Source: a bacterium (GTDB taxonomy: Bacteria; Electryoneota; RPQS01). From it: DNA of 64,000 nucleotides. A program made the translations under genes and the position numbers. The stretch is from positions 1-64,000 of the forward strand of contig JADKHW010000055.1 of NCBI GenBank assembly GCA_016721565.1. Direction: 5' to 3'. Shown here piece after piece: positions 56,218 through 64,000 of this stretch (positions within the stretch are counted from its first letter, which is position 1; each line of letters starts with the position of its first letter). The notes below the pieces were generated by a model. The model did no database searches. It worked only from the letters and a program-made list of their open reading frames with translations, and was not told the DNA's origin.

Positions 56218-56246
56218 AAAAAAGCCCCGCAAGTCAATGCAGGGCC
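56218..56246 (-). terminator. Terminator of the VOC gene
   Basis: GCCCCGC pairs with GCAGGGC (one wobble), loop AAGTCAAT, followed by T6 on the - strand. Confidence 0.75.
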
Positions 56247-56269
56247 TTTACAATCAACATTCTACGATT

Positions 56270-56629
56270 TTACGCAGGCATTTCGTTCTCAACCAAGCCA
56301 ATCAAGTTGCCTGACGGATCTTTGAACAAAGCCATGATGACCATCCCGGGAATAACAGTGCGCTCCATGACAGTCGAACCTCCGTTCTTGGCAATTTCGG
56401 CCAACATCGGGTCAATCTTATCTACGGCGATGTAAACGGTCACATTAGGCGCGCCGCCGGGTTCGTAACCGCTGATACCGCCGCCGATGCTCTTTTCTTC
56501 CGCCGCGACGAGTCCGTATTGCATCGGATTGTTCGCGTCAATCTTCCAGCCGAACATCTTGCTGTAAAACGATTGCAGTTGCGCGCCGTCATGTCCGGTG
56601 ATTTCAAAATGTACAACAGGCATTCCCAT
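56270..56629 (-). CDS. VOC (glyoxalase-fold) family protein
   Basis: 119 residues with the single-domain VOC pattern: PVVHFEITGHDGAQLQSFYS at the N-terminus, FGWKIDANNPMQYGLVAAEE, the strand VTVYIAVDKIDPMLAEIAKN, and the closing ALFKDPSGNLIGLVENEM. The metal-ligand set (His7 and Glu near the end) is partly present. VOC proteins can be dioxygenases, lyases, isomerases or antibiotic-binding proteins; the role is unknown. Confidence 0.85.
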   Translation of the reverse strand: MGMPVVHFEITGHDGAQLQSFYSKMFGWKIDANNPMQYGLVAAEEKSIGGGISGYEPGGAPNVTVYIAVDKIDPMLAEIAKNGGSTVMERTVIPGMVIMALFKDPSGNLIGLVENEMPA

Positions 56630-56674
56630 CGTGAGTCCCTCCTAAATGAATATTGAAAAAGAAATTGAAAAGTG

Positions 56675-57031
56675 CTAACGAGCGATTGAGGGCCTGCCGT
56701 ACTTCTGTGTGGCCCAACCGAGAATGATACCGACGATTGTACCGGGAATCATAATCTCGATCCAATAGTGTTCACCGTTTTCGCCGGGCATCGCGGCCAC
56801 GAGTGTTGCTAACGCAAGTCCGATGATGCCGCCGAAGATTAAACCCTTGGTCATGTCGCTGACTTTACGCGAATAGAATCCGATGATTAGTCCGGCCAAC
56901 AATCCTTTGAACGATGAACCCATCACAATTCCTGCCAGTGCGTCGCGCACTTCCGGCGTGAACCAAGCGGTTAATCCGTCGAACACTCCGAGAATGACTC
57001 CGAGAATAATTCCTAACACTGGTTTGGACAT
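56675..57031 (-). CDS. Small membrane protein, unknown
   Basis: 118 residues with four hydrophobic segments (VLGIILGVILGVFDGLTAW, ALAGIVMGSSFKGLLAGLII, GLIFGGIIGLALATLVAAMP and IMIPGTIVGIILGWATQKYG). Gly-rich helices with small-residue packing. No family is named. It is about 46 bp from the VOC gene and could be part of the same unit. Confidence 0.7.
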   Translation of the reverse strand: MSKPVLGIILGVILGVFDGLTAWFTPEVRDALAGIVMGSSFKGLLAGLIIGFYSRKVSDMTKGLIFGGIIGLALATLVAAMPGENGEHYWIEIMIPGTIVGIILGWATQKYGRPSIAR

Positions 57032-57098
57032 GGCGGCCTCCGGTTTAGTTGCGTGAAATTTGCTGTCACAGAATAATACAGAAAGATTCAGAAATCCT

Positions 57099-58034
57099 TT
57101 AGCGCCGCAGGGCCAGATAAAAAATTAGTCTTATAACCATATAAGTCAAGAGGATAATCACAATAAACCGATGCTTGCTGACCAGTCGAGCGATCTTTTC
57201 GAGAGGCGATTCCCGATAAGCTGTGACCGGCTCGCCGTCCAAGTACCGCAAAACATCATCCGCCAAATCCGCCGCATTCGCGTAGCGCTCGTTGCGATTT
57301 TCGTGCGCCGCCTTGCGAATAATTGCCGCAAGCTCTTTAGGCAGTGCGCGCATGTGTTCACGCAAAAATCCGTTGACAGGATCGCTTCTCGTCAACAAGT
57401 GATACAGCGTAACGCCGAGCGCAAAAATATCCGCCCGTGCATCCAAAGTGTCGCCGCGCATCTGCTCCGGCGACATATATCCCACCGTTCCGTGCCCGCC
57501 TGTGTGTGCAGTCTCATCATGTGATTCGCGCGCCGTTCCCCAATCCAACACCAACACTTCTCCGAACTCGCCGACCATTATGTTCGCCGGTTTCAAATCG
57601 CGATGCAGGACATTTTTGCTGTGCGCATAAGCTACTGCGTCACAAATTTTCAAGAATACGCGCAAGCGATCACTTACAGAATCAGTACGTGCCGCGAACT
57701 CGTCAAGACGAAGCCCTTGCACAAGTTTCGTGACATAAAAAACACGACCGTCGGGCAATGTGCCGAGATCGTGTACAGGAATAATTCCGGGATGTTCAAG
57801 CTGTGCGGCGGTTTGTGCTTCAGCTTTCATGCGCTTGACCAACTCGCCTTGCTTGTCATGCACGCGCAGAACTTTCAAGGCGACGTTTCGATTCAGCGCG
57901 GTGTCAAACGCGATAAACACATTGCCCATACCGCCTTGACCGAGCGGCCCAACGAGTTTGTATTTCGTCTGCGAGAGGTCAGGTTCTTCAATGACCTCGC
58001 GCAAATGATCGAGTGCGTCGTCAGGGAGTCTCAT
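57099..58034 (-). CDS. Membrane-anchored Ser/Thr protein kinase (PknB type)
   Basis: 311 residues. Kinase subdomains: GQGGMG (residues 32-37), the VALK Lys54, HRDLKPANIMV, DWGTA (a DWG variant of DFG), GYMSPEQMRGDTLDARADIF and the C-lobe. A single membrane helix sits at the C-terminus (RFIVIILLTYMVIRLIFYLA). The kinase domain is cytoplasmic with no extracellular sensor. The start overlaps the end of the ECF sigma gene by 4 bp (ATGA), which suggests that the kinase controls, or is made together with, the sigma factor. Confidence 0.93.
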   Translation of the reverse strand: MRLPDDALDHLREVIEEPDLSQTKYKLVGPLGQGGMGNVFIAFDTALNRNVALKVLRVHDKQGELVKRMKAEAQTAAQLEHPGIIPVHDLGTLPDGRVFYVTKLVQGLRLDEFAARTDSVSDRLRVFLKICDAVAYAHSKNVLHRDLKPANIMVGEFGEVLVLDWGTARESHDETAHTGGHGTVGYMSPEQMRGDTLDARADIFALGVTLYHLLTRSDPVNGFLREHMRALPKELAAIIRKAAHENRNERYANAADLADDVLRYLDGEPVTAYRESPLEKIARLVSKHRFIVIILLTYMVIRLIFYLALRR

Positions 58035-58763
58035 CTCTTGCTCGTGCGCTTAACACCCAGCAAAGCTTGCGACTCTTCGAGAAATTCCTCTTCCGTGGCC
58101 GTAATCGAGCGCAATCTATCGAGCAAAGCCATTCTCACTTTCGTGCGCATCGCGTGCAAGTGATTCGTGACCGTTGCCGTGATCAAATTGAATTCGCGCG
58201 CGAGATCATCATAAGTCAACTTGTCAGCGGAGCCGCGCTCAATATCGTAACGCTTGCAAATCTGAAATTGCAGTTTGGCCATGTCGGTTGTGGCCAGTGC
58301 TTCCACATCGTTGACCGCCGTTTCAAACAAACTTCTGCGCCACTCCTGCTCGAACAACTCTTCAAACGAGTCCGGATCGGCAGGGATCGAGCGGCTCGCC
58401 ATCCACTCCCGATTTTTCGAGCGAATCAACCAACCCACCGCCGCGCTTTTGGGCGATGCCGGCTTTGTATTCGTTAATCAAAAATCTGTCCAAGCACACG
58501 CGCACGAAATGCCGGAAACGCGCCTTGCCGGAATCGAATTTGGAAAACGTGTCGCGCTCGAAAACATAAGTAAAGAAATTCTGCGCCGCGTCGTTGGCAT
58601 CGCTCTCGCTTGAGTTCCATTTCGCGCGAATGTAACTCTGCACCGGATGCCAATAGAGCCTCGACACAACATCCCAACCTAACTGCCGCGCGGTTTCATC
58701 GTCGCTCAATAAAGCGCGAATCGCAGTCCAGCGTGTTTCGGGAAAGGGAGTGAAGCCGCTCAT
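58031..58763 (-). CDS. ECF RNA polymerase sigma factor (frameshifted)
   Basis: The N-terminal part (58763 to about 58390) is FTPFPETRWTAIRALLSDDE, VVSRLYWHPVQSYIRAKWNS, DANDAAQNFFTYVFERDTF, then FRHFVRVCLDRFLINEYKAG: sigma region 2. The C-terminal part runs in another frame to 58031: SFEELFEQEWRRSLFETAVN, YDDLAREFNLITATVTNHLH and ALLDRLRSITATEEEFLEE, a sigma region 4-like end. One indel near 58385 joins the two parts into about 244 residues. Such long ECF factors linked to Ser/Thr kinases are typical of planctomycetes, acidobacteria and FCB bacteria. Confidence 0.85.
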
Positions 58764-58764
58764 G

Positions 58765-59985
58765 TTACTTCGCTCGTGTGCTCCACTCGGCCAGCCAGAT
58801 CAAAAACTCTGTTCCGACTTCAAGCGCGTCCGGGTGAATGGAAAACTTGCTTTGATGCAATCCGACTTCACCTAAGCCGTCTTTGGCCACACCGAGACTA
58901 AAATACAGACAGGGAAAAGCTTGCGTGTAATACGAGAAATCTTCAGCAGTCATGCGTTTGATGCTTTCGCCGTCTGCACGCAAGGCTGGGAATTTGTCGG
59001 GAGCCTTCAAAACGGCTTCACACAATGCAGGATCATTCGTCGTCGGAGGAGCGCCGCGCCGAAGCTTCAACTCCGCCGTGCAGCCATATGCTTCGGCGGT
59101 GTTGGTGATGTAGTCGTTCATCAGTGATTCAATCGTGCCGCCGTTTTGAATCGAATCTGCAATGTCAATGTAAGCACGCACCGTTCCGCCGAACGAACAC
59201 TCTTCGGGCAAAACGTTATACGTTTTTGCGGTGTCACACTCAATCCACGCGACGCTCATGATGCACGGCTCTTCCAAGACGTTCATCTTGCGCGCGGGCA
59301 GGCTTGTCAAACCAGAGATGATATTGGCCAAGCACGTCGGCACGTCGTCGCCTTGATGCGGATAAGCCGCATGCGAACCGCGACCGGCAACTTTCACACT
59401 GTAATAATTGCTACCGGCCAGCACAGGGCCGGGTGCAATGCGAATCACACCGACAGGCAAACCGGGAAAGACGTGCTGAGCAAAAACTTTCTCGACACCG
59501 AGTTTTTGCAGCGTGCTGTCGTTGACAATGTCATCTGCTCCGCCTTTGACCTCTTCGGCAGGTTGAAACAGAAAAACGATGTTGCCGTTTACGTTGGGGT
59601 CGCTCTTTAGTTCAATCGCCGCGCCGAGCAGCATTGCCGCGTGCGCATCGTGCCCGCAGGCGTGCATCATTCCGGGAACCGTTGAAATGAAATTGCACTC
59701 GGTCTCTTCGGCAATCGCAAGCGCGTCAAGCTCGGCTCGCAAACAAATCGTCGGGCCGGGCCTGCCTGTTCGCAAGACTGCAATCACTTCTGTCTTGAGT
59801 GAAGGTGAATCCACAAACTCCGTGTAACCTGCCTGCTCAAGCTCTGTGCGTATGAGTTTGGAAGTCTCAAACTCTTTGTTCCCGATTTCAGGATGCGCGT
59901 GAATGTGCTCGTATGTTGCGCGGACTTTGGGAAGCGTCGTTAAGCGTTGCCGCAAATGATGTGCGACGCAAAGTAACACCGACAA
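58765..59985 (-). CDS. M20 family amidohydrolase (N-acyl amino acid type)
   Basis: 406 residues. Metal ligands: HACGHDAHAAMLLGAAIELK, the Glu pair in FQPAEEVKGGADDIV and HVFPGLPVG. The dimerisation lid domain is SNYYSVKVAGRGSHAAYPHQ, and the final part RMTAEDFSYYTQAFPCLYF matches the family. It cleaves N-acyl or peptidyl-amino bonds in the cytoplasm; hippurate, N-acetyl-diaminopimelate and indole-conjugate hydrolases are alternatives. The ATG at 59985 gives a short extra N-terminus; one base separates it from the sigma gene. Confidence 0.9.
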   Translation of the reverse strand: MSVLLCVAHHLRQRLTTLPKVRATYEHIHAHPEIGNKEFETSKLIRTELEQAGYTEFVDSPSLKTEVIAVLRTGRPGPTICLRAELDALAIAEETECNFISTVPGMMHACGHDAHAAMLLGAAIELKSDPNVNGNIVFLFQPAEEVKGGADDIVNDSTLQKLGVEKVFAQHVFPGLPVGVIRIAPGPVLAGSNYYSVKVAGRGSHAAYPHQGDDVPTCLANIISGLTSLPARKMNVLEEPCIMSVAWIECDTAKTYNVLPEECSFGGTVRAYIDIADSIQNGGTIESLMNDYITNTAEAYGCTAELKLRRGAPPTTNDPALCEAVLKAPDKFPALRADGESIKRMTAEDFSYYTQAFPCLYFSLGVAKDGLGEVGLHQSKFSIHPDALEVGTEFLIWLAEWSTRAK

Positions 59986-59999
59986 ACAAGTGCAGTAAG

Positions 60000-61025
60000 A
60001 AAGCTCATTGATGGCACCATCTTCTTTACAGTTTCATCTTCATCCCTTTTAGCAAATGAATGTTAGTTAAAACTGTTAATCCATAAGGAAATACCTCTGA
60101 ACGCAGGCGATTGCGACTGAAGCGTCCCACAATTACCATAGAGCACACATCCATTGGGGTCCCCGAGAATGTACCATTGGCCCAGAGCAAATGAATCGTT
60201 ATTTCAGTCTGCAGAGCATCTTGGGCAAACGGTTTTTGCCAGGACTCACCTATAGCCAATTTGACCTTCGGCGACGGTCACCACCGATCGAAGATGACGA
60301 AGGTTTTGTCTAACCTGATCAAGAATGATATCCTGTCAATGCCAAGGATAACGGCACCGAAGTCCGGTGTATCGTGATTGACCACAATAATCTGAGACCG
60401 TCATTGAGCGATCTGTTGCTCCAAGACGTTGCCCACTGAATCAAATTTTGCGACAAGTCCCTGCCATCGCTTTGACCGGCAACGGCAATTCTTCCGTCCG
60501 GCAGAATAGTTAGCGCATGGCTTCACCATCAAGGTGTCCCCGGCATAGCCTACCCACTGAATTTCAAATCGCTGTTTAGCTTACAAGTCCAAACTCTGAG
60601 CAACTGTCCGCACATATACACCCCCGGCGCTCTGCCATGCTGGCGCGTCCCATGCACCACCGCGAAATCGATTGTAATTCGAGTTGTTGATGGAACTACT
60701 TTTGCGACAAACATTCAGCGGTTTGTGTGCTCTTGCGGGTAACGAGCAGATCACCGTTGCGATTATTCAAATAGCGCCCCCCTTCTGCGAATTTTCGCAA
60801 TTCGACCCGCGGTTAGAGCTCCGTTCGAATCAAAGAAGAACGGTTGTCTGCTCTCCGATTGGGACAACGGCGCATCCACCGTTACTAGTGGCGCAGATAC
60901 CCCCTTCGCTGCCAATGGCATATTTTAGCCAGGTTTCAATTGGCTCTTGGCTTATCGAATCGTCCTTCGCACGCACACAAATACGGCAAGAATTACAAAT
61001 ACATTATTCGCATAAATATCTCCTA
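60000..61025 (-). pseudogene. Decayed secreted propeller-repeat gene
   Basis: No open frame covers this region, but all three - strand frames contain fragments of one protein type. Near the 5' end is IETWLKYAIGSEGGICATSN followed by GGCAVVP (about 60960-60850). Further down are FEIQWVGYAGDT (about 60560), ALTILPDGRIAVAGQSDG (about 60510-60455) and GLVAKFDSVGNVLEQ (about 60465-60420), then HDTPDFGAVILG (about 60365). These match the repeat pattern of the propeller protein at 15756-17233 and the delta-60 repeat style. The remains cover about 1 kb and are broken by many stops and shifts. Confidence 0.65.
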
Positions 61026-61065
61026 ACCGGCAATGTAGAGTAGGGTTGCCAAAGATACAAAAATT

Positions 61066-61093
61066 AAAAAAGCCTACCGGGTGCGCGAGGCTT
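61066..61093 (-). terminator. Terminator of the double-DUF1801 gene
   Basis: AAGCCT/AGGCTT stem (6 bp, 12-nt loop) with an A-run on the + strand, that is, a T-run on the - strand. Confidence 0.6.
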
Positions 61094-61157
61094 CTGGATT
61101 CATCGGATGGGTTATAATAACCCAGTCGGCCACCTTGGAACGCTTGCAGATGGCCTT

Positions 61158-62033
61158 CTACGGCGTCCAGCCCGGCAATTTGCTGGCCTGCTTCACCCAC
61201 TTGGTGAACTGCGCTTCGTTGAGTTGGTCGTCCTCGTGAATGTCGAGATAGCGCACGCCCTTGTTCTTTGACTCGCCGGGCGGGATGGGTTTCAATGATC
61301 CACCGTTAAAGAAAGTCACTTTGACGTAGCGTGTGAACACATGAAAAGAGAGAAACCAGCCCCGGCCCTCGATACCGTAAAACGGCGAGTTCCATTTGAC
61401 AGCTTTATGCGCTTTGGGTGCGCTGCTCATGATGATTTTGTCAAGCTTGCGTCCAACTTCGCGCTTCCAACCCGGCATAGCAGCGATGTAAGCTTGCACG
61501 GGAGCATCTCCATCGGCTTTAGCGATTTGCGGATTGCCGCCTGAGAGCAGAGCAGGAGCCTTGGCAGCCTTCGACTTCGCCGGAATTTTTGAAGCGCCAT
61601 TAAACGCAACGGCAGCTTTCACGAGCGCCTTGAACGCACGCGCGTCAACCTTCTCTCCTTCACGAATGTCAATTGCTCTGCGTGTGCCGCCTTCCAAGCT
61701 TGCATTGAAAAGCTGTGACGGATCGGGAAGCTTGGCTCCGTGTGCAAACGTGAGTTTCACGACCGCCTTGTATGTTTCTCCGGTGCAGACAATCCCGTTG
61801 TGTGACCAAACCGGAACTCCCACCATTCCGTTCGACGGTTTCTTCCATTTGCGCTCTTCCGTCATTCGCGGATCAGCTTCAAGAATCAACACGCGCATGC
61901 GAGCAAGAGTTTCTTCGCGCCAATCTCCGAGATCTTCTTTGGTGTTGGACTTCACCGTCTTTGCAACGATTTTCTTACTGGCGGTCTTCTTCGCGGTTTT
62001 TTTCGCGGACTTCTTCGGTGCTTTGGTGGCCAT
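61158..62033 (-). CDS. Double DUF1801 protein with histone H1-like N-terminal tail
   Basis: 291 residues. The first 30 residues are Lys/Ala-rich (MATKAPKKSAKKTAKKTASK), like histone H1 or nucleoid proteins. Two DUF1801-type domains follow: the first with RVLILEADPRMTEERKWKKP, MVGVPVWSHNGIVCTGETY, KAVVKLTFAHGAKLPDPS; the second with VQAYIAAMPGWKREVGRKLD, APKAHKAVKWNSPFYGIEGR and YVKVTFFNGGSLKPIPPGES. DUF1801 folds are iron-related or of unknown function. The fusion and basic tail suggest DNA association; this is inference. Confidence 0.78.
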   Translation of the reverse strand: MATKAPKKSAKKTAKKTASKKIVAKTVKSNTKEDLGDWREETLARMRVLILEADPRMTEERKWKKPSNGMVGVPVWSHNGIVCTGETYKAVVKLTFAHGAKLPDPSQLFNASLEGGTRRAIDIREGEKVDARAFKALVKAAVAFNGASKIPAKSKAAKAPALLSGGNPQIAKADGDAPVQAYIAAMPGWKREVGRKLDKIIMSSAPKAHKAVKWNSPFYGIEGRGWFLSFHVFTRYVKVTFFNGGSLKPIPPGESKNKGVRYLDIHEDDQLNEAQFTKWVKQASKLPGWTP

Positions 62034-62140
62034 TGGAGTTCATCCTAATTGAAAGAAATGCAGTAGTATCTTTACAATGAAGTCAGCAAACCTCTTTATG
62101 AGTCAGTCCTAATTTACGAAAATCTTAAAACTAATATTAC

Positions 62141-62172
62141 AAAAAAGCCCCACGCAGGTTCGCGCAGGGCTT
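62141..62172 (-). terminator. Terminator after tRNA-Leu
   Basis: GCCCCACGCAGG pairs with CGCGCAGGGC with a few wobbles; T6 follows on the - strand. Confidence 0.7.
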
Positions 62173-62181
62173 CAGATATAA

Positions 62182-62266
62182 TTTGGTGCCCGAACTCGGA
62201 TTCGAACCGAGATGCCTTGCGGCGCTACCCCCTCAAGATAGTGTGTCTACCAATTTCACCATTCGG
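62182..62266 (-). tRNA. tRNA-Leu (anticodon GAG)
   Basis: The - strand folds as a long-variable-arm tRNA: acceptor GCCCGAA with TTCGGGC, the D-arm with TGGTAGACAC, anticodon stem CTATC/GGTAG around TTGAGGG, which gives GAG, then TTCGAATC in the T-loop. The 3' end is followed by encoded ACCA (62182-62185), so CCA is in the gene. Confidence 0.93.
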
Positions 62267-62326
62267 GCGGCTTGTTAAGCCGATTTTGCCGCTAGCGCGT
62301 TTGCGCTCACGGCTTCGGTAGTTCTT

Positions 62327-62740
62327 TTAATTGCCGCCGGTTGTGGGCTGCTGATTGGCCGGAGTTGAATTCGGCTGAGCAGGAGTCGTCGCGGGAGTCG
62401 TGCCCGGCTGAACCGGACTCACTTGCGCGCCACCCGGAATGGACGGAACGGGACTCGTATCAATCTGGCCCTGCGCGGCTTGCTGAGTGACGGAAGTTTG
62501 CTGTGTCGCAGGTCCAGACACGAGCGCCATCACCAAACAGTTGAGCAGGAAAATCGTCGCGAGCACTGTGGTGGCCTTCTGTAAGAAGTTTGATGCCGCG
62601 CGTCCGCCAAACACCGTTGAGCTGCCCATGCCGCCCGCAACACCGGCGAGGCCGCCGCCCTTCGCGCTTTGCAGCAGGATCGTAACTACCAGCAGAAGCG
62701 AAACGATGATTTGAAGTGCGATTAAGAGTCCGTAGATCAT
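62327..62740 (-). CDS. secG: Preprotein translocase subunit SecG
   Basis: 137 residues from MIYGLLIALQIIVSLLLVVT (62740). Two membrane helices flank the cytoplasmic loop ILLQSAKGGGLAGVAGGMGS and STVFGGRAASNFLQKATTVL, the SecG signature. A long Gln/Thr/Pro-rich tail (TPATTPAQPNSTPANQQPTT) extends beyond the usual length and faces the periplasm. The in-frame extension to 62815 is the translated pyrimidine repeat and is rejected. The gene follows tpiA after a 37-bp spacer made of that repeat. Confidence 0.93.
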   Translation of the reverse strand: MIYGLLIALQIIVSLLLVVTILLQSAKGGGLAGVAGGMGSSTVFGGRAASNFLQKATTVLATIFLLNCLVMALVSGPATQQTSVTQQAAQGQIDTSPVPSIPGGAQVSPVQPGTTPATTPAQPNSTPANQQPTTGGN

Positions 62741-62777
62741 GACAAAACTTTGGAAATAGGAAATAAGAAATAGGAAA
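62741..62777. repeat. Pyrimidine-rich TTTCCTATTTC-type repeat before secG
   Basis: The whole tpiA-secG spacer reads GGAAATAGGAAATAAGAAAT and AGGAAATCA on the + strand; on the - strand it is a pyrimidine tract leading into the secG ATG. No Shine-Dalgarno site is present. Confidence 0.6.
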
Positions 62778-63557
62778 TCAGCGAGAAGCTCGCGTGCATT
62801 CCTTGTGTAATTCAAGCAAACTGTCCACCTTCAAACTTGCTCCGCCGACTAACGCGCCGTCAATGTCCGGCTGTGTCATCAGTTCGTAGCAGTTGTCGGG
62901 TTTCACACTACCGCCGTAGAGGATCTGCATCTTCATTGCGGCTTCAGAGTTCTTCTTGGCAAGTAACTCGCGCACGTACTTGTGTGCCGCTTGTGCTTGC
63001 TCGGGTGTGGCTACGACTCCGGTGCCGATAGCCCAGACGGGTTCGTAGGCCACCACCACTTTGTCAAGCTGGGCTTCTTCAATGTTTGCCAGCCCGACTT
63101 TGACTTGTCGAGCCAACACATATTCGAGCTTGCCGGCGTTGCGCTCTTCAAGGGTTTCGCCGATGCAGAAGATCGGAGTCAATCCGGCTTTCAATGCCGC
63201 CGCGACTTTCAAGCCGATTAGGTCATCGGATTCGCCGAAAATCGCCCGCCGCTCGCTGTGTCCCAAGACCACATACCGACAGCCCAAGTCCACCAGCATC
63301 TCCGGGGAGACTTCTCCCGTGAACGCACCGGAACTTTGAAAGTAACAATTTTGGGCTCCAAATGCAAGCTCGGAAGGGGTCTTACCACTCTCTTTACAAG
63401 CACTTGCAACGGCTTGTAAAGCCGTATTTGTTGGAAGCAAGACCGTTGGGACGGGGCTGGCGGGTAGCTTGGCCGCATACTCCCGCACAAACTCGGCGGC
63501 TTCGCCCGTGAGTTTGTTCAGTTTCCAGTTTGCGGCAAGGAGTTTCGTTCTATTCAT
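62778..63557 (-). CDS. tpiA: Triosephosphate isomerase
   Basis: 259 residues. NxK motif in LAANWKLNKLTGEA (Lys), catalytic His in VVLGHSERRAIFGES and catalytic Glu in VVAYEPVWAIGTGVVATPEQ; the phosphate loop is ILYGGSVKPDN and the end GGASLKVDSLLEL. It interconverts DHAP and G3P in the cytoplasm. It lies 6 bp after pgk on the - strand, as a pgk-tpiA-secG operon. No clear ribosome site precedes the ATG. Confidence 0.97.
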   Translation of the reverse strand: MNRTKLLAANWKLNKLTGEAAEFVREYAAKLPASPVPTVLLPTNTALQAVASACKESGKTPSELAFGAQNCYFQSSGAFTGEVSPEMLVDLGCRYVVLGHSERRAIFGESDDLIGLKVAAALKAGLTPIFCIGETLEERNAGKLEYVLARQVKVGLANIEEAQLDKVVVAYEPVWAIGTGVVATPEQAQAAHKYVRELLAKKNSEAAMKMQILYGGSVKPDNCYELMTQPDIDGALVGGASLKVDSLLELHKECTRASR

Positions 63558-63563
63558 TATGAA

Positions 63564-64000
63564 TTATGCATTTGTCAACGCCGCAACGCCCGGGAGAACC
63601 TTGCCTTCGAGGAATTCGAGGCTGGCTCCGCCGCCGGTGGAAACGTGCGAGACCTTGTCGGCCAAGCCGAATTTCTCCATCGCCGCAGCTGAGTCACCGC
63701 CGCCGACAACCGTGATGGCTCCGGCTTGGGTGGCCTTTACCAGGGCTTCGGCTACAGCTTTCGTACCGGATGCAAATTCATCAATTTCAAAGACTCCCAT
63801 CGGGCCATTCCAAACCACTGTCTTCGCGTTCAGAATATAATCGCTGTACAGTTTTTCGGTATCTTTGCCAATATCCGCCGCCAGCTTGTCATCGGGGATC
63901 TTGTCAGAAGGAGCCGTGGTGGTGGCTTCACCGGACTTCAGCTCGGAGGCGATGCGCGAGTCGGGAGGCAGAACGAGCTTGGTCGAGGAGCCTTTGGCCT
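63564..64000 (-). CDS. pgk: Phosphoglycerate kinase, C-terminal part (cut by window edge)
   Basis: About 145 residues of the C-terminal domain are in the window; the frame is open to base 64000, so the gene continues beyond. Landmarks are TVVWNGPMGVFEIDEFASGT, ITVVGGGDSAAAMEKFG and STGGGASLEFLEGKVLPGVA, the nucleotide-binding half of Pgk. It makes ATP from 1,3-bisphosphoglycerate. It is first of the visible pgk-tpiA-secG cluster. Confidence 0.96.
   Translation of the reverse strand, partial: AKGSSTKLVLPPDSRIASELKSGEATTTAPSDKIPDDKLAADIGKDTEKLYSDYILNAKTVVWNGPMGVFEIDEFASGTKAVAEALVKATQAGAITVVGGGDSAAAMEKFGLADKVSHVSTGGGASLEFLEGKVLPGVAALTNA

Overview
The window looks like a chromosomal segment of a Gram-negative bacterium of the Fibrobacteres-Chlorobi-Bacteroidetes (FCB) neighbourhood, probably an uncultured candidate phylum. 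Five secreted proteins end in the 'YPNPFNP...G(I/V/M)Y...K(L/I/M)xLxK/R' tail known from type IX secretion C-terminal sorting domains. They sit beside a full classical menaquinone operon, HrcA/CIRCE-type groESL control, an ECF sigma-Ser/Thr kinase pair and many FnIII/propeller-type secreted proteins. Genus or phylum cannot be fixed from this text. No rRNA, transposase, integrase, phage gene or CRISPR array was seen. One tRNA, tRNA-Leu(GAG), is present.

Layout. 0-9.5 kb: a broken MFS transporter, a broken FnIII/T9SS secreted protein, a cupin, three tandem DUF1579 paralogues, a compact three-gene module of unrecognised proteins (5962-8458) and a lipoprotein. 9.5-12.3 kb: a low-GC anti-phage CBASS operon (patatin phospholipase, CD-NTase, E2-like protein with a SEC-C zinc tail) placed 50 bp behind groEL. 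12.35-14.6 kb: groES-groEL with a CIRCE operator and a good sigma-70 promoter. 14.7-24.5 kb: surface and secreted proteins, a small membrane protein, an unrecognised 744-residue protein and a PLP dehydratase. 24.6-33.7 kb: an isopropylmalate/homocitrate synthase-like enzyme, then menF-D-H-B-A-C-E with translationally coupled starts and a convergent hotdog thioesterase that may supply the DHNA-CoA hydrolase step. 33.8-38.5 kb: a P-domain T9SS protein and two glycosyltransferases. 38.8-45.5 kb: an intact chemosensory operon cheA-cheR-cheD-HDOD-cheY-cheX-cheB. 45.5-57 kb: lipoprotein, CBS protein, several secreted proteins, a trypsin-like protease, an EamA exporter and small genes. 57-64 kb: Ser/Thr kinase and ECF sigma factor, M20 amidohydrolase, a decayed propeller gene, a double-DUF1801 protein, tRNA-Leu, secG, tpiA and the 3' end of pgk.

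A striking property is the number of interrupted reading frames. At least fourteen genes change frame once or more, often in a coding region that is otherwise clearly conserved (menF at an A8 run, a small secreted protein at an A6 run, all three CBASS genes, the sigma factor, the protease). Other long stretches (cheA-cheB, menD-menC, groESL, 33.8-38.5 kb) are perfectly open. I therefore treat most breaks as possible uncorrected indels of the assembly, and mark as pseudogenes only genes with several lesions. menE is different: it lacks about 100 codons as well as changing frame.

The best candidates for something new are the three-gene module at 5962-8458, the long Trp/Cys/His-rich protein at 17980-20214, and the E2/SEC-C type CBASS coupled in position to the heat-shock groESL operon.
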